This document shows, piece after piece, positions 18,654 through 29,023 of a stretch of DNA of 64,000 nt. The position numbers and the translations under genes are program-made. Below the pieces are notes generated by a model. That model saw only the letters and a list, made by a program, of their open reading frames with translations, had not been told where the DNA came from and did no database searches. The first letter of the stretch is position 1. Each line of letters starts with the position of its first letter. This DNA is from Aerobium sp039839275 (GTDB lineage: Bacteria > Pseudomonadota > Alphaproteobacteria > Rhizobiales > Rhizobiaceae), in assembly GCF_039839275.1 (NCBI RefSeq), contig NZ_JBDOQP010000002.1, forward strand, positions 992,001 to 1,056,000, in the 5' to 3' direction.

Positions 18654-18801
18654 CCCCCCTCTGTCCTGCCGGACATCTCCCCCACGAGGGGGGAGATCAG
18701 ATGTGTCGACGGCTATTGCCACTCGTCCAAGTTTGGCGAAAACAGTGATGACAGCCAATCTCCCCCCTTGTGGGGGAGATGTCCGGCAGGACAGAGGGGG
18801 G
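18654..18801. repeat. 148-base inverted-repeat element (MITE/REP-like)
   Basis: Two 44-base arms (18654-18697 and 18758-18801) are inverted copies differing at one position, around a 60-base spacer. Each arm contains two smaller hairpins (TGTCCTGCCGGACA and ATCTCCCCC...GGGGGAGAT). It carries no coding sequence and sits in the only sizeable gap between the hydratase and dehydrogenase genes. The CTGTCCTGCCGGACATCTCC motif is, from memory, a dispersed rhizobial repeat. Confidence 0.85.
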
Positions 18802-18854
18802 CGCTGTCCCGCCAGCTTTTCCGTGCATTGGCCCGACGCGAGCAGAGTCATCCC

Positions 18855-19658
18855 TCAATTCCCCTCGAACACGGGACGTTCCTTGGCGACAAACGCCCGA
18901 TAGGCCCGCTCGAAGTCCCTGGTCTGCATGCAGATGGCCTGGGCCTGGGCTTCGGCCTCGATCGCCTGGTCGAGACCCATCGACCATTCCTGGTTGAGCT
19001 GCGTCTTGGTGATGCCGTGCGCGAAGGTCGGGCCGGCGGCGAGCTGCTGCGCAAGTTTCAGGGCCTCGGTCTCGATCAGGTCCGCCTCGACGAGGCGGTT
19101 GTAGTAGCCCCAGCGCTCGCCTTCGGCGGCGCTCATCGAGCGGCCGGTGTAGAGCAGTTCCGCCGCCCGTCCCTGTCCGATGATCCTCGGCAGCATGGCG
19201 CATGCGCCCATGTCGCAGCCGGCAAGCCCGACCCGCGTGAACAGGAACGCCGTCTTGGCCTCGGGCGTCGCGATGCGGATATCCGCGGCCATCGTAATGA
19301 TCGCGCCGGCACCGACCGCAACTCCATCGACGGCCGCGATGATCGGCTTGCCGCAATTGAGCATGGCCTTCACGAAGTCGCCGGTCATCCGGGTGAAGGC
19401 GAGCAGCTCCTTCATGTCCATGTCGACCAGGGGGCCGATGATGTCGTGCACGTCGCCGCCCGAGCAGAAATTGCCGCCATTGGGCACAAAGACCACGATG
19501 TCGATGTCGTCGGCATAGACCAGATCTCGAAACGTATCGCGCAACTCGGCATAGGAATCGAAAGTCAGCGGGTTCTTGCGTTCCGGCCGGTCGAGCTGGA
19601 TGACGGCGACGCAACCCTCGACGCGCCAGAGGAAATGCTTCGGTTTCAGCCCCGCCAT
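18855..19658 (-). CDS. enoyl-CoA hydratase/isomerase family protein
   Basis: Crotonase-fold protein of 267 residues. The oxyanion-hole segments are NFCSGGDVHDIIG and AVDGVAVGAGAIITMAADIRI. It follows the MarR regulator gene by five bases when the ATG at 19658 is used; a longer start at 19682 would overlap the marR end. In aerobic 2-aminobenzoyl-CoA pathways a crotonase-like enzyme hydrates or opens the alicyclic CoA intermediate; this role is inferred from the neighbours. Confidence 0.83.
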   Translation of the reverse strand: MAGLKPKHFLWRVEGCVAVIQLDRPERKNPLTFDSYAELRDTFRDLVYADDIDIVVFVPNGGNFCSGGDVHDIIGPLVDMDMKELLAFTRMTGDFVKAMLNCGKPIIAAVDGVAVGAGAIITMAADIRIATPEAKTAFLFTRVGLAGCDMGACAMLPRIIGQGRAAELLYTGRSMSAAEGERWGYYNRLVEADLIETEALKLAQQLAAGPTFAHGITKTQLNQEWSMGLDQAIEAEAQAQAICMQTRDFERAYRAFVAKERPVFEGN

Positions 19659-19663
19659 ATGGC

Positions 19664-20140
19664 TCAATGCTCTGCCTCCCAATTGCTTCGGAACGCTTTC
19701 AGCATCGACGACAGGTGACGCGCGTCCTGCTCGCCGACCTCTCCGAGAAGTTCGTCGATCCAGTCTTCATGCGCGGCCGCCATCGCCGCGAAACGCTTTG
19801 CGCCGCCCTCGGTCAGGCGGACGATCGAGGTGCGGCGGTCGCCCTCGCGGTTCGATCGCACGACGAAGCCATCGGTCACCAGCCGGTCGATGATGCCGGT
19901 GACGTTGCCGTTGGAGACGAGAAGGAAACGCGACAGGTCGCTCATCAGCATGCCGTCGGGCTGACGATAGAGCGCCGACATGACATCGAAGCGCGGCAAG
20001 GTCGTTTCGAAGTTGGACTTGAGCCGCTCGCGCAGTTCGCCCTCGACGATGCGCGCGGCCCGCAGCAGCCGGATCCAAAGGCGCAGGCGATCCTTGTTGC
20101 CGGCAACCGCGTTGTCTCGCTCCAGAACAGCCTCGCTCAC
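19664..20140 (-). CDS. MarR-family transcriptional regulator of the anthranilate operon
   Basis: A 158-residue winged-helix repressor with the MarR core: LPRFDVMSALYRQPDGMLMSDLSRFLLVSNGNVTGIIDRLV (recognition helix), then the wing RSNREGDRRTSIVRLTEGG. The GTG start at 20140 overlaps the stop of the SDR gene (GTGA), so it is translated with the operon. Regulators of this type in CoA-dependent aromatic pathways usually respond to the aryl-CoA, which would fit here. The inverted repeats at 23242-23273 are candidate binding sites. Confidence 0.85.
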   Translation of the reverse strand: MSEAVLERDNAVAGNKDRLRLWIRLLRAARIVEGELRERLKSNFETTLPRFDVMSALYRQPDGMLMSDLSRFLLVSNGNVTGIIDRLVTDGFVVRSNREGDRRTSIVRLTEGGAKRFAAMAAAHEDWIDELLGEVGEQDARHLSSMLKAFRSNWEAEH

Positions 20141-20894
20141 ACTTCGCCTCCCGACAGGGCAATCGCCTGTCCGTTGACCGAGCGCGCGCCCTCGCCGCAC
20201 AGCCACATCACCGTATCCGCCACTTCCTGCGGCGCGATGATCCGGCCTTGCGGGTTGTCCTTGGCGACCGCAGCGCGCGCGGCCTCCGCGTCACGTCCGG
20301 TCTTGTCGACGATGTTGGCGATCGTCCGCTCCAGCATCGGCGTCTCGACATAGCCCGGGCACACGGCATTGACGGTGATTTCGGTCTGCGCGAGTTCGGC
20401 CGCCAGCGCCCGGGTCAGCCCGACCACGCCGTGCTTGGACGCGACATAGGCGGAGATGTATGGCGAACCCTTCAGTCCCGCGATCGAGGCGATGAAGATG
20501 ATGCGGCCCCTGCCCGCCTTGCGCATCGGGTCGACGGCAGGACGAACGGTCAGGAATGCGCCGGTGAGGTTCACGCTCATCATCTGCTGCCAGAGGTCGA
20601 GCGTCGTGCGGCCCGCCGGTGCGCTTGCCGCCATGCCGGCATTGGCAACGACGATGTCGAAAGGCCCGCGGGCCGCCTGCGCCGCGTCATAGAGTTGTGC
20701 GACGGAGGCCTCGTCGGTGACGTCGGCAACATGCGCATGGATGCGTGGGTTGCCGGCAGCGACAGTGTCGAGCGCATCGATGCGGCGGCCGCAGATCGTC
20801 ACGTCGACGCCCTGAGCGGCCAGTGTCTCGGCAGTCGCCTTGCCGATTCCGCTTCCCCCACCGGTGACGAGTGCGTGCTTGAAGGCTATCCCCA

Positions 20895-20895
<1 letters not shown>
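20137..20895 (-). CDS. SDR-family 3-hydroxyacyl-CoA dehydrogenase-like enzyme
   Basis: NAD(P)-dependent short-chain dehydrogenase of 252 residues: nucleotide motif TGGGSGIG, NAG in IVVANAGMA, catalytic Ser in FIASIAG and Tyr/Lys in YVASKHGVVG. The ATG at 20895 shares one base with the stop of the monooxygenase/reductase gene (TGATG); a GTG one codon earlier is also possible. Its place between that enzyme and the hydratase suggests oxidation of a hydroxyacyl-CoA or reduction of a ring ketone in anthraniloyl-CoA breakdown. Confidence 0.82.
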
Positions 20896-23189
<2,294 letters not shown>

Positions 23190-23241
23190 CCGTCGCATTC
23201 CCCGTTGTTCTGTTTTGCCGGAGGATTGCACCAATCCAGGC

Positions 23242-23273
23242 ATGCTTCAAGCATAAAATTTCAAGGTTGAAAT
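23242..23273. promoter_or_regulatory. paired inverted repeats, candidate MarR operator
   Basis: Two adjacent palindromes lie in the 149-base gap between the divergent monooxygenase/reductase and formamidase genes. The first is ATGCTT-C-AAGCAT at 23242-23254. The second is ATTTCAA-GG-TTGAAAT at 23258-23273. The second has the TTGA/TCAA-type arms common in MarR operators. They lie 53-84 bases upstream of the operon's first start codon, where a repressor could also affect the divergent gene. Confidence 0.6.
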
Positions 23274-23338
23274 ATTCTCAGGGCTGGACAGGATAGGTTC
23301 ATCGCGCCAAGGAAGACGCACATGGGGACGTTGACGAA

Positions 23339-24169
23339 ATGATCCATCATCGCATCGAGGACTGGGACGACGCCTATGCCAACGGCGCCAACATTCCGCA
23401 GGGCGACCGCTGGCCGAATGCCTGGGTGGAGCCCGCCCGGACGTTCCGCGAAACGCTCGAGAACCAGGATCGGGCGCGGCTCGGGCTCGCCTATGGCGAC
23501 GCGCCCCGCAACCGGCTGGACCTCTTTCTGCCTGCCGGCACTCCGAAAGGTCTCGTCGTCTTCGTGCATGGCGGATTTTGGCTGCGTCTCGATCGCAGTT
23601 TCTGGTCGCACCTGGCAGCCGGGCCGCTGGCCCATGGCCATGCGGTGGTGATGCCGTCCTATACGCTATGCCCCGACATCCGCATTTCAGGCATCGTCAA
23701 GGAGATAGGCAAGGCGATCGAGCATGCCGCCGGCATGGTGCAGGGACCGATCCGCCTCACCGGACATTCGGCCGGCGGCCATCTGGTGTCGCGCATGGTC
23801 TCGGAAACGTCGCCGCTGCCGGAGGCCGTACGCACGCGCATCGTCAACACCGTCTCGATCTCCGGCGTGCATGACCTGCGCCCGATGATGAAGACGAAGA
23901 TGAACGCGGACCTTAAGCTCGACATGGACGAGGCGCGCGCGGAAAGTCCCGCGCTGCTCGAGCCAATGGAAAACGCGCGCATCGCCTGCTGGGTCGGCGC
24001 CGGTGAGCGCTCCGAGTTCATCCGCCAGAACGCACTGCTTGCCAATGCCTGGACCGGCCTCGGCGCTACCACGATGATCGTCGAGGAGCCCGACCGTCAC
24101 CACTTCAACGTCATCGACGGCCTTACCGACCCCGACCACGCGCTGACCAGGACGCTGTTGACAGGGTGA
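23339..24169 (+). CDS. kynurenine formamidase (alpha/beta-hydrolase type)
   Basis: Hydrolyses N-formylkynurenine to kynurenine and formate, the step after tryptophan dioxygenase. 276 residues. The HGGFW oxyanion motif at 77-81, nucleophile Ser144 in GHSAGG and a late His in DRHHFNVIDGL match the arylformamidase/esterase branch (AFMID-like) rather than the metal-dependent KynB fold. The proposed start has only a modest ribosome-binding site. A better AAGGAAG precedes a 6-codon reading frame at 23322-23342 whose stop overlaps this start. It is transcribed divergently from the anthranilate operon across the paired palindromes. Confidence 0.82.
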   Translation: MIHHRIEDWDDAYANGANIPQGDRWPNAWVEPARTFRETLENQDRARLGLAYGDAPRNRLDLFLPAGTPKGLVVFVHGGFWLRLDRSFWSHLAAGPLAHGHAVVMPSYTLCPDIRISGIVKEIGKAIEHAAGMVQGPIRLTGHSAGGHLVSRMVSETSPLPEAVRTRIVNTVSISGVHDLRPMMKTKMNADLKLDMDEARAESPALLEPMENARIACWVGAGERSEFIRQNALLANAWTGLGATTMIVEEPDRHHFNVIDGLTDPDHALTRTLLTG

Positions 24170-24200
24170 CGGGCAGGCACGAGTCTGAATGACAGAGACG

Positions 24201-24218
24201 CGCGTCTTTCAAGACGCG
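24201..24218. other. hairpin between formamidase and Lrp-domain genes
   Basis: CGCGTCTT-TC-AAGACGCG is a perfect 8-base inverted repeat, 31 bases after the formamidase stop and 23 bases before the next start. No T-run follows, so it is not a typical terminator; it may be an operator or an RNA stem that separates the two genes. Confidence 0.45.
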
Positions 24219-24241
24219 ACACACCATCGGAGCATTGTCCC

Positions 24242-24478
24242 ATGAGAGCGGTATTCGTGCAGCTTCAGGTTTCGCCGGGCAGGACCTATGAGGTTGCCGA
24301 CGAATTGTTCAAGCGCGAAGTCGCTTCGGAACTCTATTCGACCAGCGGCGACTATGATCTGCTGATGAAGATCTACATTGATGAGGGCGTCGATATCGGC
24401 AAGTTCATCAACGACAACATCGCCAATGTGCCGGGCATCATGCGATCCCTGACCACGCTGACCTTCAAGGCGTTCTGA
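24242..24478 (+). CDS. stand-alone Lrp/AsnC ligand-binding (RAM) domain protein
   Basis: A 78-residue protein made only of the Lrp/AsnC effector-binding alpha/beta domain (MRAVFVQLQVSPGRTYEVAD; GDYDLLMKIYIDEG; PGIMRSLTTLTFKAF). It has no helix-turn-helix, so it cannot bind DNA alone; such solo domains form oligomers, bind amino acids and may partner with full-length Lrp proteins or enzymes. It follows the formamidase gene, so tryptophan-route amino acids are possible ligands. It ends 10 bases from the convergent FGGY kinase gene. Confidence 0.82.
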   Translation: MRAVFVQLQVSPGRTYEVADELFKREVASELYSTSGDYDLLMKIYIDEGVDIGKFINDNIANVPGIMRSLTTLTFKAF

Positions 24479-24488
24479 CGCCGTTGGC

Positions 24489-26075
24489 TCACGCCAGCCG
24501 ATCGAGCGCGCGGCGTTGGCGATGCATTTCAAGGAAGACACGATAGTCGCGGTCGAACCGCGCGCGGGCAGCGGGATTGGGTGCTCGCTCGCGACCCGTC
24601 TGGCGCATCGCCATGCCGGCTTCCGCAAGCGACCGATTGAGCCCTGCCGCGACCGATGCCGCCATCGCGGAGCCGAGCAACACCGCCTCGCCGGCTTCCG
24701 GCTCCACGACGCGGCAGCCGGTTGCATCGGCGTAGAGTTCCATCAGGATCGGATTTCGGGTGTGGCCGCCGGCCACATGCAGCGTGTCGATGACGAAGCC
24801 GCCGTCATTCAAAGTATCCAGAATATGGCGCACGCCGAGCGCGATCGCGACGCAGGTGCGCCAATAAAGCCTGCACAGGCTGTCGAATGACGCGTCCAGC
24901 GTTAGGCCCGAAATGACGCCGACGGCGTGCGGATCGGCGAGCGGCGAGCGGTTGCCGTGGAAGTCGGGAAGCACGTGCATTCGCCCCGCCAGATCGAGCC
25001 CTTCGCCTGCCCGCAGTTCCATTATGCGTTGGCCAATGCGACCGTGCATCGCGGCATCCGGCTCGCCGCCCGCGCCATGCAGGCGGATGACATGGTCGAG
25101 CAAGCCACCCGAGACGGACTGGCCGCCTTCGATCATCCACAGGTCCGGCAGCGTCACGCCCCAATAGGGGCCCCAGCCGCCGGCAAAGGATCGTCTTTCG
25201 CGCGAGAGCGCCATGACGCAGCTCGACGTCCCGGCGATCAGAGCCATGTGCCGCTCGATGTCGGCCGGATCGGCGGCGAAGCCGCCGAGTGCGCCTAGCG
25301 CGCCGGCATAGGCGTCGACCATTCCCGCCGCCACCCGGCATGACGTCGTCAGGCCCAGGGCGGCGGCCGCCTCCGGCGTCAGGGGTCCGAGGTCGCTGCC
25401 GACGGGCGTCGCACGATCGGGCAGGCCGCCGCGCTCGAGCATGTCGGCAAGCCCGACGGCGGCGAGGAAATCGTGGCGCCAGCCCTGCGCCTCGCGGGCC
25501 ATGTAGGTCCACTTGCAGGTGAGCGTGCATTGCGAGCGGGCCAGCGAGCCGCTGGCCTTGAAGGTCAGGAAATCCGCGAGATCGAAGAAATGCGCGGCCG
25601 ATTCCCAGCTCGTCGGCAGGTTGCGCTTGAGCCACATCAGCTTGGGCACCTGCATCTCCGGCGACATCACGCCGCCGGCATGCTCGAGCACCTTGTGGCC
25701 GGTCGCCGTGCATTCGTCCGCCTCGCCGATGGCGCGGTGATCGAGCCAGACGATGGTATCCCAGTGGGCATCGCCCGTCGTCGAAACCGTTAGCTGTCGC
25801 TTACCTTCATCGCGCATGACCAGCGAACATGTCGCGTCGAAAGCAATACCAGCAATGTCGCCCGTGTCTGCTCCCGACGCCGCCACTGCCTGCCGCACCG
25901 CCGAACACACCGCCTCCCAGATATCTTCGGAATCATGCTCGGCATGATCATGCTCCGGGCAGTTCATGCGGATCGGGTGCTCCGCGCGACCCAGCATCAC
26001 GCCGGTGCGGTCGAGTATGCCCGCGCGGGCGCTGCCGGTTCCGACATCCACGGCGCAGACAAGCGGTGCGGTCAC
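24489..26075 (-). CDS. FGGY-family carbohydrate kinase (ribulokinase-like)
   Basis: A 528-residue sugar kinase: N-terminal phosphate motif VDVGTGSARAG, and near the C-terminus the ADP-site region LHVAGGHTRNPILMELYADATG. The VDVGTGSARAG opening is typical of the FGGY branch acting on D-ribulose and related ketoses rather than XylB. I take the GTG at 26075, which overlaps the HAD gene stop (GTGA); the longer frame upstream is the shadow of that gene. As the last gene of the polyol operon it would phosphorylate the ketose made by the sugar-alcohol dehydrogenases. The exact ketose is not certain. Confidence 0.82.
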   Translation of the reverse strand: MTAPLVCAVDVGTGSARAGILDRTGVMLGRAEHPIRMNCPEHDHAEHDSEDIWEAVCSAVRQAVAASGADTGDIAGIAFDATCSLVMRDEGKRQLTVSTTGDAHWDTIVWLDHRAIGEADECTATGHKVLEHAGGVMSPEMQVPKLMWLKRNLPTSWESAAHFFDLADFLTFKASGSLARSQCTLTCKWTYMAREAQGWRHDFLAAVGLADMLERGGLPDRATPVGSDLGPLTPEAAAALGLTTSCRVAAGMVDAYAGALGALGGFAADPADIERHMALIAGTSSCVMALSRERRSFAGGWGPYWGVTLPDLWMIEGGQSVSGGLLDHVIRLHGAGGEPDAAMHGRIGQRIMELRAGEGLDLAGRMHVLPDFHGNRSPLADPHAVGVISGLTLDASFDSLCRLYWRTCVAIALGVRHILDTLNDGGFVIDTLHVAGGHTRNPILMELYADATGCRVVEPEAGEAVLLGSAMAASVAAGLNRSLAEAGMAMRQTGRERAPNPAARARFDRDYRVFLEMHRQRRALDRLA

Positions 26076-26749
26076 GACGCATCCGCCTCGGCGAGCAAAG
26101 ACGGCAGGCGCCGCATGTCGTCGAAAACGAGATCGGGGGCCAGCGTCTGGAACGCGGCGTGGAGCCCCCCGGCCACCGCGTGGGACCCGCCCGAGAAGGC
26201 GAAGACGCGCATGCCAGCCGCCTTTGCCGCCACGATGCCGGCGGGGCTGTCCTCGATGACCGTGCAACGCTCCGGCGCCGCCGCCATCTCGCTGGCGGCG
26301 TGCAGGAAGAGATCAGGTGCCGGCTTTCCTCGCTTGACCATCGTCGCACTGTAGATAGCCGGCTCCAGCAGGTCCAGCAGGCCGGTGATCGTCAGTGACA
26401 TCCGGATGCGTTCCGGACGGCTCGACGAGGCCACGCAGCGCCGATGCGGCAGCGTCTCCAACGCCTCACGTATTCCGTCGATGGCCTTCAGCTCGGCATG
26501 GAACCGCGCCGCCATGCTTTCGCGCATCGCTTCGAGGTGATCGCCGGAAAAATCGAGGCCGAAACGTTTAGCCAACGTGGCGGTGATCGTCACCATCGAT
26601 CGGCCGAGGAACAGCTCGTAGGCCAGCGCCTCGTCGATGTCGTGGCCGGCACGCGCGATCACCTCGCGCATCACCGCGATGGAGATCGGCTCGCTGTCGA
26701 CGAGCACGCCATCGCAGTCGAAGATGACGAGGTCGGTTGCGGTTTTCAT
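26072..26749 (-). CDS. HAD-family phosphatase (beta-phosphoglucomutase/GutB-like)
   Basis: A 225-residue HAD subfamily IA hydrolase: DCDGVLVDSE with Asp11/Asp13, ASSSRPERIRMSL as motif II, and KRGKPAPDLFLHAA plus VIEDSPAGIVAAKAAG as motifs III/IV. HAD genes of this type recur in polyol operons, where they may dephosphorylate sugar or polyol phosphates. I chose the ATG at 26749, 19 bases after mtlK. The substrate is not visible from sequence. Confidence 0.82.
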   Translation of the reverse strand: MKTATDLVIFDCDGVLVDSEPISIAVMREVIARAGHDIDEALAYELFLGRSMVTITATLAKRFGLDFSGDHLEAMRESMAARFHAELKAIDGIREALETLPHRRCVASSSRPERIRMSLTITGLLDLLEPAIYSATMVKRGKPAPDLFLHAASEMAAAPERCTVIEDSPAGIVAAKAAGMRVFAFSGGSHAVAGGLHAAFQTLAPDLVFDDMRRLPSLLAEADAS

Positions 26750-26768
26750 GCGACACTCCGATGGCCGG

Positions 26769-28247
26769 TCAGGCACCACCGGCAAGATAGGTTTGCAATG
26801 CGCCTCGCGCGCCCTTGTCACGGATCATGCGCAGGTTGCGGGCAAACGACTCGGCAAAGAAGGGCGACGTGCCTGTATTGCCGAAAATGTCTGCCATGGC
26901 CAGGAAGGCGTTGGGGTCCTGGCGTGCCGCCAGCGCCCGTTCCTTCAAGCGCTCGGCGCTGGCATCGTTGGGTGGTATCTGGCGGCCGGAATCACTGGTT
27001 CCTTCGCAGTAGCGGCACCAGAAGGCCGACACCAGTGACAGGCCGGCAACGCTTTCGCCCGCCTTCAGCCGATCGGCCACGGTCGGGAGGATGAATTTTG
27101 GCTGCCGGTTGGACCCGTCGAGGCACAGGCGCGCAATGGTGTCGCCGATCTTCGGGTTGGCAAAGCGGCGCTCGATGAGCGCGAAGTACTCGTCGAGGTC
27201 GGTATCGGGTACCGGCGGAACGACCGGGATGATCTCCTCGCGCTCCAGCTTGGCGAGGAAGCCGCGGATGAGCGGCTCCTCCATGGCCTCGTGGACGAAA
27301 TGGATGTCCATCAATGCAGCCGGATAGGCGATTGCCGCGTGGCCACCATTAAGGATACGGATCTTCATCAGCTCCCACGGCGCGACGTCATCCACAAACG
27401 TGACGCCAACCTTCTCAAGGGCCGGGCGTCCGGCGGGAAAGTGATCTTCCAGAACCCATTGTCGGAACGGCTCGCAAAAGACCGGCCAGGAATCGCCGAC
27501 CCCGAATGCGTCGGCCAGGATCTTGCGCTCGCGATCGGTCGTGGCCGGCGTGATACGGTCGACCATCGCATTGGGAAACGCCACCTCATCGCGCACCCAA
27601 CGCGCCAGCTCGGGATCGAACAATGCCGCTAGGCCGGCCACGGCATCTTCGGTGACGTGGCCATTGCCGGGGATGTTGTCGCAGGACATCACCGTGAAGG
27701 GGATCAGGCCGGCCTCGCGCCTTCTCATCAGCCCGGCAAGGATCAGGCCGAACACCGTATTCGGGGCCGCCATGTCGGCGGCATCTGCCCGTATCGCGGG
27801 ATTGTCCGGGTCAAACGCACCGGAAGCCGGGTCGATGAAATAGCCACCCTCGGTGATCGTGAGTGAGACGATGCGGGTGGACGGATCGGCGAGCCTGTCG
27901 ATGATCGCGGCAGCGTTGCCGGGCTCGAGAAAATCGATCATCGCGCCGGTAACGCGGGCGACCATGTGGCCGCTATCCTGCTCGACGACGGTCGTCAGGT
28001 AGTCCTGCGCGGCGAGTTTTTCGCGGCCGGTCCTTTCTGCCTTGAGCACGCCGGCGCCGACGATCGCCCAGTCATGGCCATGCCCCTGATTGAAGAGTTC
28101 GTCGAGATAGACGGCCTGATGCGCTCGGTGGAAATTGCCCACCCCGAAATGGACGATGCCCGGCGACAGCCGGTCGCGCTCATAGAGAGGACGCGCCACC
28201 TTTTCAGGCAGATCGTCCAGGGCGGTCAGGGAAAGTGTCTGTACCAT
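26769..28247 (-). CDS. mtlK: mannitol 2-dehydrogenase
   Basis: NAD-dependent oxidation of D-mannitol to D-fructose (polyol-specific long-chain dehydrogenase family, 492 residues). Marks are GIVHFGVGNFHRAHQAVYLDEL for the nucleotide site, MSCDNIPGNG, FPNAMVDRITPATT, and the catalytic Lys in WELMKIRILNGGHAAIAY. I prefer the ATG at 28247, two bases after the smoS stop; a TTG two codons earlier would overlap it. The order smoE-F-G-K-S-mtlK is that of rhizobial and Rhodobacter polyol operons. Confidence 0.92.
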   Translation of the reverse strand: MVQTLSLTALDDLPEKVARPLYERDRLSPGIVHFGVGNFHRAHQAVYLDELFNQGHGHDWAIVGAGVLKAERTGREKLAAQDYLTTVVEQDSGHMVARVTGAMIDFLEPGNAAAIIDRLADPSTRIVSLTITEGGYFIDPASGAFDPDNPAIRADAADMAAPNTVFGLILAGLMRRREAGLIPFTVMSCDNIPGNGHVTEDAVAGLAALFDPELARWVRDEVAFPNAMVDRITPATTDRERKILADAFGVGDSWPVFCEPFRQWVLEDHFPAGRPALEKVGVTFVDDVAPWELMKIRILNGGHAAIAYPAALMDIHFVHEAMEEPLIRGFLAKLEREEIIPVVPPVPDTDLDEYFALIERRFANPKIGDTIARLCLDGSNRQPKFILPTVADRLKAGESVAGLSLVSAFWCRYCEGTSDSGRQIPPNDASAERLKERALAARQDPNAFLAMADIFGNTGTSPFFAESFARNLRMIRDKGARGALQTYLAGGA

Positions 28248-28249
28248 TC

Positions 28250-29023
28250 TCAACTCATCCAGTTCCCGCCGTCGACGTTGAAGGTCTGCGCGACGACATA
28301 GTCGGCCTCGGCGGAGGCCAGGAAGATCGCCATGCCCGTGAGATCCTCGGCACGGCCCATGCGGCCATAGGGGACGGCGGCACCGACCTGCTTCTTCTTC
28401 TCGCCCGGCGGCAGACCTTCATGCCTGGCGAAGAGCGCGTCGACATGATCCCAGTGCTCGCCGTCGACGACACCGGGCGCGATCGCATTGACGTTGATGT
28501 TGTGGCGGATGAGATCGAGCCCGGCGGACTGGGTCAGCGAAATGATCGCCGCCTTGGAGGCGCAGTACACCGCCACCAGAGCCTCACCCCGACGGCCGGC
28601 CTGGCTGGCCATGTTGATGATCCGGCCGCCACGACCCCGCGCGATCATCGACTTCGCCACGGCCTGCATGGTGAAAAGTGCACCCTCGACATTGACGGCA
28701 AACAGCCGCTCGTAGCTGTTGCGCGTGATCTCGACGATGGGCGCCATGTCGAACAGGGCCGCATTGTTGACGAGAATGTCGATGCCGCCGGTTCGCTGCT
28801 CGACGGCGGCAACGGCAGCGTCGATGGAGGCCTGGACGGTCACGTCGAGTTGTACCGCAAAGGCTGCGTTTCCGATCCCCTCAGCCGCTTCCCGCGCCCG
28901 CGCCAGATCGATGTCGGCGATCGCCACCGTCGCGCCTTCGCGGGCATAGGCCTGGGCGAAGGCGCGACCGATGCCGCGTGCCGCGCCGGTGATCATGGCG
29001 CATTTGCCGTCCAGTCGATTCAC
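28250..29023 (-). CDS. smoS: sorbitol (L-iditol 2-) dehydrogenase SmoS
   Basis: NAD-dependent SDR of 257 residues that oxidises D-glucitol to fructose and related polyols to ketoses. TGAARGIG cofactor loop, NNAA, and catalytic YCASK are present. The C-terminal region (NVNAIAPGVVDGEHWDHVDA; YVVAQTFNVDGGNWMS) is closely like Rhodobacter SmoS, so I am confident of the subfamily. The GTG start at 29023 overlaps the smoK stop (GTGA). Confidence 0.92.
   Translation of the reverse strand: MNRLDGKCAMITGAARGIGRAFAQAYAREGATVAIADIDLARAREAAEGIGNAAFAVQLDVTVQASIDAAVAAVEQRTGGIDILVNNAALFDMAPIVEITRNSYERLFAVNVEGALFTMQAVAKSMIARGRGGRIINMASQAGRRGEALVAVYCASKAAIISLTQSAGLDLIRHNINVNAIAPGVVDGEHWDHVDALFARHEGLPPGEKKKQVGAAVPYGRMGRAEDLTGMAIFLASAEADYVVAQTFNVDGGNWMS

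Noticed and set aside
18654..18801. Inverted repeat considered as an insertion sequence
   Set aside because: Too short for a transposase and with no coding sequence; better described as a REP/MITE-like element.
26076..26267. Upstream extension of the FGGY kinase frame
   Set aside because: This part overlaps the HAD gene in another frame and is Arg/Gly-rich; the GTG at 26075 directly precedes the kinase phosphate motif.
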